This document shows, one piece after another, positions 57,787 to 64,000 of a DNA stretch of 64,000 bases (the first letter of the stretch is position 1; each line of letters starts with the position of its first letter). This stretch comes from Aeromonas lusitana (GTDB lineage: Bacteria; Pseudomonadota; Gammaproteobacteria; Enterobacterales; Aeromonadaceae): contig NZ_PGCP01000034.1 of NCBI RefSeq assembly GCF_002812985.1, positions 1-64,000 on the forward strand, given 5' to 3'. A program made the position numbers and the translations under genes. The notes beneath the pieces are model-generated. The model was not told the DNA's origin. It saw nothing but the letters and a program-made list of their open reading frames with translations, and ran no database searches.

Positions 57787-58806
57787 ATGGCTGAACTGAC
57801 CCCCTGGCAGCGGCTGCTGGCCGCCAACCTGGTCGAGGGGGAAGCGCCCCTTGACGATCAGCCCCACTGGTCGAGCCGCTTCCTGCTCGGCATGGTGGGC
57901 TGGCTCGCCGCCATCTTCCTGCTGCTCTTCCTGTTTATGGCCCTCGAGGAGTTCACCCGGGAGGCCAACCATGCCCTCGCCCTGGGTGGCGTACTGATGG
58001 CGGCGGCCCTTGGCCTCAATCGCAGCGCCAGACGCAGCGCCAAATCCAGCGATCTGGGGGATCAGTTCGTGCTGGCCCTGGCCCTGGCGGCGGATGCCTG
58101 GCTGCTCTATGGCCTGATAGACAGGGTCGACTTGCACTCCGCCCTCCTCTGGCTCGGCCTCTGTCTGCTCTCCCTAGCCATCGCCGCCCTGTTCGATCAC
58201 TGGCTGGTGCGACTGTTTCACAGCTTCGCCGCCGCCATCCTGCTCGCGCTTGGACTGGCTTGCCTCGGCCTGCAACTGCTGGCCCTGCCGCTGGTGATGA
58301 CGGCGCTCACGATTTGCTGGCTGCAGGCCGAGCGGGAGCCCATGCGCCATCAGCTCTATGAGTCCCTCACCCTGGGGCTGGCCCTCTCCCTGCTGGTGCT
58401 GGGACGGCTGCACCACCCGCTCTGGGAAGGTGGCGCCAGCGCGCTCGACGAGCTCGGCCTCTCCCGCCTGCCGCTCTGGCTCAATCCCCTGCTGTGCGCA
58501 ACCCTGCTGCTCGGGGTCATGGTGAAGCTGAAACTGCCCCTGCTGTACGGCCTGCCGCTGGTGCTCATCAGCGCCATCATCCCCGGCATGGGGGCCGGCG
58601 CCCTGGTGCTGGTGCTCGGCTTCTATGGCGGGAGTCTCGGGCTGATGGCTCTGGCGGGCCTGCTGCTGCTGGGCTTTGGCTCCCTCTATTACTACGATCT
58701 GGGGCTCACCCTGATGGTCAAGTCCTGGCTCCTGCTGGGCTCGGGCGCCCTGCTGCTCGGCGCCAGGCAGTTATTGAAACTGCTCAGCGCGAGGGAGAAA
58801 GCATGA
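57787..58806 (+). CDS. DUF4401 membrane protein
   Basis: A 339-residue membrane protein with about ten TM helices and the DUF4401 layout. The soluble N-terminus (MAELTPWQRLLAANLVEGEA) is followed by WLAAIFLLLFLFMALEEF at about 39-56. It follows the DUF2157 gene on the same strand, with GGAGG before the ATG at 57787; an in-frame upstream start at 57751 lacks it. It is probably part of one complex with its neighbours (inference). Confidence 0.85.
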   Translation: MAELTPWQRLLAANLVEGEAPLDDQPHWSSRFLLGMVGWLAAIFLLLFLFMALEEFTREANHALALGGVLMAAALGLNRSARRSAKSSDLGDQFVLALALAADAWLLYGLIDRVDLHSALLWLGLCLLSLAIAALFDHWLVRLFHSFAAAILLALGLACLGLQLLALPLVMTALTICWLQAEREPMRHQLYESLTLGLALSLLVLGRLHHPLWEGGASALDELGLSRLPLWLNPLLCATLLLGVMVKLKLPLLYGLPLVLISAIIPGMGAGALVLVLGFYGGSLGLMALAGLLLLGFGSLYYYDLGLTLMVKSWLLLGSGALLLGARQLLKLLSAREKA

Positions 58807-58858
58807 AGGCTCTAACACCCGATATTTTTCATCGCACTTCGACTACCAGGAGCTCCTC

Positions 58859-59359
58859 ATGAGGCGTCTTTCACTGCTGCTGACCGGCCTGCTTATCCTG
58901 GTCGGCATCAATCTGACCGTCTGGCGCTTCGAGCACGCCATGGCGAGCGGCGAAGTGGTGCTGCTGCGCCTGGCACCGGTCGATCCCCGCTCCCTGATGC
59001 AGGGGGACTATATGCGCCTGAACTATGAGCTGGCCCGCGATCTGGTGGGGCTGGAGAAGGAGAAGGCGGCGGCCCTCGATACCCTGGTTGTGCGCCTGGA
59101 TGAGCAGCAGGTGGCGCACTGGGTGAGCGATGGCAACCCGGAGGCGCTCGGGCCGGATCAGCGGCTGCTGCAGGTGCGAAAGCAAGAGAGCCTGTGGCGG
59201 ATAGGGCCGGATGCCTACTTCTTCGAGGAGGGGACCGGGGAGCAGTTCGAGGCGGCCCGCTACGGCGAGTTCCGCCTGCAGGCCGATGGCAAGACGCTGT
59301 TGGTCGGCCTGCGGGACGATAACTTCAACCCCATCGGCAAGATCAGAGCCGCCTGGTAA
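58859..59359 (+). CDS. GDYXXLXY-domain protein
   Basis: A 166-residue protein anchored by one N-terminal TM helix (about 5-22), with the name-giving motif GDYMRLNY at about 49-56 and a small periplasmic beta-rich domain. Third gene of the DUF2157-DUF4401-GDYXXLXY set. The short gap of 52 bases after DUF4401 suggests one operon. Function unknown. Confidence 0.88.
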   Translation: MRRLSLLLTGLLILVGINLTVWRFEHAMASGEVVLLRLAPVDPRSLMQGDYMRLNYELARDLVGLEKEKAAALDTLVVRLDEQQVAHWVSDGNPEALGPDQRLLQVRKQESLWRIGPDAYFFEEGTGEQFEAARYGEFRLQADGKTLLVGLRDDNFNPIGKIRAAW

Positions 59360-59522
59360 ACCAGCAAGGCGGCGGGCTACGATCACGGCTCGTCGTCGCC
59401 ATCCGGTGAGCGCAGGCCCACCTCACCGCCCTCATCCATGCCATCGCCTGCCCCTCATTCGGGCTGCGGGTGGCGAAACCGCCCGACTTGGCAACACTTG
59501 AAGCTGAGCACACAGCCTCGGG

Positions 59523-60329
59523 ATGGTCGGGATGAGCAGATGGATACCAATGACGACGCGCCTTGCCGCGCTTTTAACCGCCCGCATTTTCACACTCTTG
59601 CTGACGCTCTTCGCCTGCGTCGGCGCAACCCAGGCCAGCCCCGCCCTCGGTCAGCTCCATTACCTCACCGAGGAGTACAAGCCCTATAACTTCACCGGCG
59701 AAGATGGCAAGCCCAGCGGCCTCGCCATCGAGCTGCTGCAACTGGTGTGGCAAAAGACCGACACGCCGCCGCAAGCCATCAGCATCCTGCCCTGGGCCCG
59801 CGGCTACTATCTGCTGACCCAAAAACCCAACGTGGTGCTCTTCTCCACCGCCCGCACCGAGGCCCGCAGCCCCTTGTTCAAGTGGGCCTGCCCCATCGGC
59901 TACGCCGAAATCGTGCTGATGAGCCTCGCCTCCCGGGACATTCGGCTCACCACCCTGGAGGAGGCCCAGCAGTACAACATAGGCGCGGTGCGCACCGACG
60001 TGGGGGAGCAGCTCTTGCTCAACAGCGGCTTCGACGAGCAGAAGATCATGACCGCCAACCGCCTTTCCCAGGCCCTGCGCATGCTCACCTCGGGCCGGGT
60101 CGATCTCGTCTCCACCAACAAGACCACGATGCAGGACCTTATTCACACCCAACAGCTGGATCCCGCGCTGTTCAAGACGAGCTGGGTGCTGAGCTCGGAG
60201 CAGTTCTGCTTCGCCTTCAGCCACCCGGTGGACGATGCCCTGGTCAAGGAGTTCCAGCACGGCCTGACCCAGGTGCTGGCCAGCAGCGCATTCCAGCAGT
60301 TGCAGGCCAAGTACTTCCCCGCCCCCTGA
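59523..60329 (+). CDS. Periplasmic solute-binding protein, family 3
   Basis: A secreted binding protein of the SBP_bac_3 type (268 residues from the first ATG). The signal peptide is around FTLLLTLFACVGATQA. Core wording is LHYLTEEYKPYNFTGEDGKP, ILPWARGYYLL and VVLFSTARTEARSPLFKW. The start could equally be the ATG at 59532 or 59550, and none has a strong ribosome site. No transporter gene is adjacent, so it is an orphan binding protein like the one at 48396. Confidence 0.82.
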   Translation: MVGMSRWIPMTTRLAALLTARIFTLLLTLFACVGATQASPALGQLHYLTEEYKPYNFTGEDGKPSGLAIELLQLVWQKTDTPPQAISILPWARGYYLLTQKPNVVLFSTARTEARSPLFKWACPIGYAEIVLMSLASRDIRLTTLEEAQQYNIGAVRTDVGEQLLLNSGFDEQKIMTANRLSQALRMLTSGRVDLVSTNKTTMQDLIHTQQLDPALFKTSWVLSSEQFCFAFSHPVDDALVKEFQHGLTQVLASSAFQQLQAKYFPAP

Positions 60330-60344
60330 AACGACGCACTCTTT

Positions 60345-60392
60345 TCATAACGGAATTCATAACGAAACTCATAACGAAACTCATAACGAAAC
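60345..60392. repeat. Four tandem 12-bp repeats
   Basis: Four consecutive units of TCATAACGAAAC (first one TCATAACGGAAT) lie just after the binding-protein gene. They lead straight into a hairpin at 60392-60414. Too short and too regular to be a CRISPR array; probably slippage-made. Confidence 0.9.
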
Positions 60393-60414
60393 AGGGGCCC
60401 GAGATGGGCCCCTG
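60392..60414 (+). terminator. Probable terminator after the binding-protein gene
   Basis: A CAGGGGCCC/GGGCCCCTG hairpin with a 5-base loop is followed by TTACTT. The T-run is weak. Confidence 0.6.
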
Positions 60415-60499
60415 TTACTTAAATCTGCAATATAAAACACCTTAAAACACTAAAAAATCAGCGCAAAAATATCACCACATTACTCGGCAATAGTCAGAT

Positions 60500-60775
60500 C
60501 TACTTGACCCGCATCAGCCGGTGGCTGATATGCCCCAGGTCGAGCTCGATGGCCTGGGAGGGTCGCATCTCGTTCACCTGGCGCAGCATGTCACCGTCAT
60601 AGCCCTTGCGCACCATCCACTGCATGGGCTCCTCGAAGCTGCCCTCATTGACGATGAAGGTGTCGGTATAGGCCTCCTGAATGATGCTGACCACCCAGAT
60701 CCGCTGCTGAAACTCCATCAGATCGGCCGCTTTCGCCGCCAGCGCGCGGACCGCGCCGATAAACCCGTTTGCCAT
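60500..60775 (-). CDS. Hypothetical 91-residue protein
   Basis: Small predicted soluble protein (MANGFIGAVRALAAKAADLM ... ISHRLMRVK). It is helical at the N-terminus, and a Tyr/Asp-rich middle segment (VSIIQEAYTDTFIVNEGSFE) follows. No family recognised. The ATG at 60775 has only a weak ribosome site. It lies 118 bases downstream of the GAF-GGDEF cyclase on the same strand. Codon use looks like that of real genes in this window. Confidence 0.6.
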   Translation of the reverse strand: MANGFIGAVRALAAKAADLMEFQQRIWVVSIIQEAYTDTFIVNEGSFEEPMQWMVRKGYDGDMLRQVNEMRPSQAIELDLGHISHRLMRVK

Positions 60776-60893
60776 GTGCCAAGGCCGCCTGTGATTAAGA
60801 GACCTGCATCCTAGCATCCCGTGGGCCGGCGCGATATTGCGCAAAATCAATCCAACCGGGGGATAAGCCTGCTTCCCGTGACGGCAACCCGGC

Positions 60894-61907
60894 TTACCCC
60901 TGGGCGCGGCGCTGGCGCTTGACCGCGTACATGCGCGCATCGGCCTGGCGCAAGGCATCGTCGATACTGGTGTAGGCCGGATCGATGGCCACCACCCCCA
61001 CGCTGGCGCCGGGGTAATGCAGCACCTGGGCGCCGAGCGGCAGTTGCAGCACGCTGTGCTCGAACAGGCGGCGCTGGAAGCTGTGCACCGCCGCCTCCAC
61101 CGTCTCCTCCCCGTGAATGGGGCCCATGCCCACGGCGACAAATTCATCGCCCCCCACCCGCGCCAGCAGATCGCCACTGCGCAGGGCCGAGCCCAGTTGC
61201 CGGGCCAGGGAGCTCAGCAGCTGATCCCCCGCCTCGTGACCGTGGGTGTCGTTGATGACCTTGAAACCGTCGAGATCGATAAAGGCGATGAGCACAGGAT
61301 GACCGGCCCGCTCCGACAAGGGGAACAGCCGAGCCAGCTCGTGCATCAGGGCGCGGCGGTTGGGCAGACCGGTCAGGGGATCGCACAGGGCCTGGCGCGA
61401 CAGCTCATGGTTCGCCTGCTGCAACTGCTGCAGCAGCTGCTCGCGCTCCACGTGCTCAGCGATGAGCCGCGCGAAGAAGGCGATGAGCTGCTCCGAGCCC
61501 GCCACGAAGGGCCGCTGCTCGGCGCTGGCGGCGCACAGGGTGCCATAGAGCGAGCCAGACGGCGTGCGCACCGGGCTGCTCAGGTAGGTGCGAATGCCGA
61601 GCGCACTGGCCGCCTCGGAATCCCCCCAGCAGTCGGCGACGTTGTCGGTGTACATGCGCCCCTCATCAATGGCGCGCCGGCACAGGGTATCGCTCCAGTC
61701 CACCGAGATCCCCTCCGGGATCTGCAATCCAGCCACGTTGCGGGCGTAGCGAATGCTCTGCTTGCCCTCCCCCAGATCGATCTCGGTGAGATAGGTCGAC
61801 TCCAGCCCGGTCACCGCTTCGAGCATCTCCAGCAGCGGCCGCGTCAGGCTCTCCAAATCCCGCGCTGCCGTGACCTGTACCGACAGGGCCTGCAATATCT
61901 TGTCCAT
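60894..61907 (-). CDS. GAF-GGDEF diguanylate cyclase
   Basis: Makes c-di-GMP; 337 residues. An N-terminal GAF sensor domain (about 15-155, with CDPLTGLPNRRAL starting the GGDEF domain at about 175) is followed by the catalytic domain with intact RVGGDEF. FIDLDGFKVINDTHGHEAGD supplies the metal site. It is cytoplasmic, with no TM helix. The RxxD inhibitory site, if present (ALRSGDLLARVGGDEF has RSGD 5-8 residues before), would allow product feedback. Confidence 0.92.
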   Translation of the reverse strand: MDKILQALSVQVTAARDLESLTRPLLEMLEAVTGLESTYLTEIDLGEGKQSIRYARNVAGLQIPEGISVDWSDTLCRRAIDEGRMYTDNVADCWGDSEAASALGIRTYLSSPVRTPSGSLYGTLCAASAEQRPFVAGSEQLIAFFARLIAEHVEREQLLQQLQQANHELSRQALCDPLTGLPNRRALMHELARLFPLSERAGHPVLIAFIDLDGFKVINDTHGHEAGDQLLSSLARQLGSALRSGDLLARVGGDEFVAVGMGPIHGEETVEAAVHSFQRRLFEHSVLQLPLGAQVLHYPGASVGVVAIDPAYTSIDDALRQADARMYAVKRQRRAQG

Positions 61908-62243
61908 GCCTATCTCCCAGCTTGCATGTCATACCCGCCCACGATAGCCAACCCGCCCATGGGCGATCAAGCCCCTCCGGAGCCAAGCAAGGCTCTGGCT
62001 CGATAAAATTCGGGCCACCGCTTGGGTTCATTCTCGGAACTTTGAAGCAGCGCAAAAATTCATTCATTTCTGACAGTTAACTAATCAAAGCCATGGATTA
62101 GACCAAAATGGCTCCGTAAGATGGGGACGCGGCCACAAGCCCCCTCTTTTATGACGGCTCACGACGCACTCTGGCAGCACACGCCCGGCGGCAGCGTCCC
62201 TGACGGATGCCAGCCCGGCATCCCGCGCCTCGGCGAGGGATGT

Positions 62244-62280
62244 CCCCTCTCCCCTTACGGGAGAGGGTTAGGGTGAGGGG
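62244..62280. repeat. REP-like palindrome, copy 2
   Basis: A CCCTCTCCC/GGGAGAGGG hairpin followed by GTTAGGGTGAGGGG, with the same layout as 46434-46472. Confidence 0.75.
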
Positions 62281-62326
62281 TCGGGTAACGTCTTTATCTG
62301 ACGACACGGGATCGACAACAGGATCG

Positions 62327-62424
62327 GCATGGCTGCGCCATGCAGGATGCGAGGACGCTGTCCTCGACGGGGTTTCGCCGCCGCTGCGCGGCTGGGCGAG
62401 TGACTTTGGAAAGACCCAAAGTCA
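62327..62424. repeat. Cluster of three inverted repeats
   Basis: GCATGGC/GCCATGC (62327-62343), CGAGGAC/GTCCTCG (62350-62366) and TGACTTTGG/CCAAAGTCA (62401-62424) lie within 100 bases. The last resembles an intergenic repeat seen in other gammaproteobacteria. The role is unknown. Confidence 0.65.
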
Positions 62425-62720
62425 CCAAAAGTCTTCTCCCCCACTTGTTCGCCCTCCTTTGTCGGGTGCCCTCGGTTCACCCCTTTGTCCAACGGCACGC
62501 GCCGATGGGCCATCCCTGGCCCAGCGTCGCTCGCTCGGCATCCTGCCTCGCGGCCTGGGCAAACGGGCTCACCTCGGCAAACAACAGGGGGCAACACCCA
62601 ACCCACAGCATTGAGGCCAGTTAACAGCACCCTATCCCTATCTATTCGGGGCAATGGCTAGGAGGATCGTTATCTCTGATCCAACCCTTCGCTACCCATG
62701 ACGATGGCAAATTATCTCAC

Positions 62721-62754
62721 TTATGAAACAGATATAACCTGTATGGTTTCATAA
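62721..62754. repeat. Inverted repeat at the GC boundary
   Basis: TTATGAAAC (62721-62729) and GTTTCATAA (62746-62754) form a perfect 9-bp inverted repeat with a 16-base centre. It sits exactly where the sequence turns AT-rich, 250 bases before the DarT-HD gene. It might be an operator or a trace of the island boundary. Confidence 0.6.
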
Positions 62755-63004
62755 ATGAAAAAATCACTGCAAGTACAGCAACAAGCAGCACACATCCCTA
62801 TCCCGTAAATGGCTTTATCAATGAGTATTTAGCCGTTATAAAAATTTATTTTTCGAACATCCGATCACGCTTTGCTAATCAAACCTACAGCTCTACACCT
62901 CTCTCTCAGGTAGTTAAAGCTATAAGATTATGGCTCTCGCTACAGGATTAAAAAGATTATATCTTATGAACTTTTATTGAAAAAATAAAAAGGAGAACGA
63001 ATAT

Positions 63005-64000
63005 ATGGCAGTTCCAGATAAATACAGATATCGTAATGTATATCACTTCACATCGATAGAGAATCTTGAATCCATAATTGATAATGGGCTTTTTTCAACT
63101 AATCAGAAAATCGCTCGGGGCATAGACCATGTGAACGTTGCGGAGGAAGGTATACAGAGGCGTCGAGCACAAATGCTAGTACCTAACACGAATGGTCGTT
63201 TTGTACATGATTATGTGCCATTTTATTTCGCCAAGAAAACGCCAATGCAACTTGCTGTCCTTCATAAAAAAAACGTGGATCAGGAATTTATTATATACCT
63301 TTCAGTCTCAATATTATCTCTAGAAACAAAGCCTGGAGCATATTTTACGAGTGCATCAGCAAATACTGACATCCCTCCAAATTTTTATTCTGGCAATAAT
63401 CAAGCCCAACAGCTTGATGAGTTGGATTGGCAAACTATAGATCACAACGGATGGCGCTATGATGGCGAAGATAAGAAGCATCGAAAAATGGCCGAGCTTT
63501 TGCTTCCAGATCATGTTTCATTGTTAGAAATCAATCATATAGTTACATGGAACAGTGATTTTTCGAACATTGTGAGACAGATATTTAAAAATAAAGGCAT
63601 TGCTGCACCAAATGTCTTTGAAGGTAACTTACAACATTATTACTACAAGCCTGGAAACTGGAATACTTCTTTAATCACGGGTCCCTTTTACTTAAAACAC
63701 CACTTTGACGAGACTGTTTCTTACATTGTATCGTTCCAACGGCAAGTGGTACCAAAGTTTCCGAGTCTAGGACATGCATTAATTGCTGTTCGTGCAAATT
63801 TTTCGGCTATCAAAGAGCTTGAGGGCATTGATGGGTTAGGGGCAAATTATGGACCTCATCGTGAAGATGTCGGTGCTCATAGTCGGCGTGTTGCTAGTCT
63901 TGTTGTTAACTCGCCTGAGTATCGTCAGTTAGACGCTACTCATCGTGAGGCCTTGGAGATGGCAGCCTACCTACATGATATAGGCAAAGGGCCGAAAACT
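63005..64000 (+). CDS. DarT-like ADP-ribosyltransferase fused to an HD domain (3' end missing)
   Basis: The frame is open from the ATG at 63005 to the window edge (332 residues, incomplete). Residues ~8-200 resemble DarT, the enzyme that ADP-ribosylates thymidines in single-stranded DNA: VYHFTSIENLESIIDNGL at 12-29, RRR at 52-54, GRFVHDYVPFYFAKKTPM at 64-81 and the likely catalytic Glu164 in KMAELLLPDH. After a linker of about 90 residues an HD-type phosphohydrolase domain begins, with His292 (GAHSRRVA) and HDIGKGPK at 324-331. Classic DarT is about 210 residues and is paired with the macrodomain antitoxin DarG, which is not visible here. AAGGAG precedes the ATG by 9 bases. Codon use is AT-rich, unlike the rest of the window. 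DarT identity is by motif recall and is fairly secure; the HD role is unknown. Confidence 0.82.
   Translation, partial: MAVPDKYRYRNVYHFTSIENLESIIDNGLFSTNQKIARGIDHVNVAEEGIQRRRAQMLVPNTNGRFVHDYVPFYFAKKTPMQLAVLHKKNVDQEFIIYLSVSILSLETKPGAYFTSASANTDIPPNFYSGNNQAQQLDELDWQTIDHNGWRYDGEDKKHRKMAELLLPDHVSLLEINHIVTWNSDFSNIVRQIFKNKGIAAPNVFEGNLQHYYYKPGNWNTSLITGPFYLKHHFDETVSYIVSFQRQVVPKFPSLGHALIAVRANFSAIKELEGIDGLGANYGPHREDVGAHSRRVASLVVNSPEYRQLDATHREALEMAAYLHDIGKGPKT

Larger units (their letters stand above)
61908..63004. other. Intergenic region with repeats and a sharp GC drop
   Basis: About 1.1 kb with no credible gene. It holds a REP-like palindrome (62244-62280) and three consecutive perfect inverted repeats (62327-62343, 62350-62366, 62401-62424). 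From about 62690 the sequence is AT-rich, with a 9-bp inverted repeat at 62721-62754 and a smaller one (AAGAT/ATCTT) at 62953-62965. An open frame at 62268-62654 (minus) consists of low-complexity repeat translation and is rejected. Confidence 0.7.

Noticed and set aside
60345..60392. CRISPR-like array
   Set aside because: Units are 12 bases with no spacers; it is a simple tandem repeat.
62268..62654. 128-residue frame on the minus strand in the repeat-rich gap
   Set aside because: It translates palindromic intergenic repeat sequence (SPSRAAAAKPRRG-type) that occurs as spurious proteins in many genomes; no ribosome site.

Overview
This window looks like a chromosomal stretch of a GC-rich gammaproteobacterium, most likely Aeromonas. 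The evidence is the order of housekeeping genes (yhcC beside gltBD, carAB near dapB, rpiA-serA, feoABC), an aspzincin (M35) protease resembling AsaP1 of Aeromonas salmonicida, and GC-rich coding sequence with short intergenic gaps. No rRNA, tRNA, CRISPR array, intact insertion sequence or prophage was seen. Bases 1-19 are the Tn5/Nextera mosaic-end adapter, so the left edge is a contig end carrying sequencing adapter rather than genome sequence.

Layout. 1-8.7 kb: a complete Lap biofilm-adhesion module on the minus strand, with type I exporter lapBC plus a TolC-like channel, periplasmic protease lapG, c-di-GMP receptor lapD, and the start of the large adhesin. 9.1-16.6 kb: yhcC, then glutamate synthase gltBD. 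16.6-18.9 kb: a polar amino acid (cystine-like) ABC importer. 19.3-21.4 kb: soxR with an O-methyltransferase, divergent from a questin-oxidase-like gene that carries a SoxR-type promoter. 21.4-23 kb: a secreted M35 protease and a stand-alone paralogue of its propeptide. 23.2-31.5 kb: a helicase, a DedA protein, an outer-membrane barrel, a NERD protein, a DUF1615 lipoprotein and a diguanylate cyclase. 31.7-46.3 kb: biosynthesis genes (leuA, carAB, dapB, 5-formyl-THF cyclo-ligase, rpiA, serA, dgkA, a DAHP synthase) and an NhaC-family transporter. 46.5-52.3 kb: btuCD, a solute-binding protein, a DUF486 protein, pilU and glgC. 52.4-56.6 kb: feoABC, yciH, and a manganese exporter under a yybP-ykoY riboswitch. 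56.7-61.9 kb: a DUF2157/DUF4401/GDYXXLXY membrane triad, another solute-binding protein and a GAF-GGDEF cyclase. 61.9-64 kb: a repeat-rich gap, then an abrupt fall in GC and an incomplete gene for a DarT-like ADP-ribosyltransferase fused to an HD domain, probably the edge of a defence island.

The most interesting items are the DarT-HD fusion at the right edge, the propeptide paralogue beside the M35 protease, the SoxR/questin-oxidase/methyltransferase cluster, and a recurring pattern at three loci (outer-membrane barrel gene, rpiA, feoA) in which a diverged second copy of a gene's 3' end lies just after its stop codon. All assignments come from reading the sequence. No database search was run.
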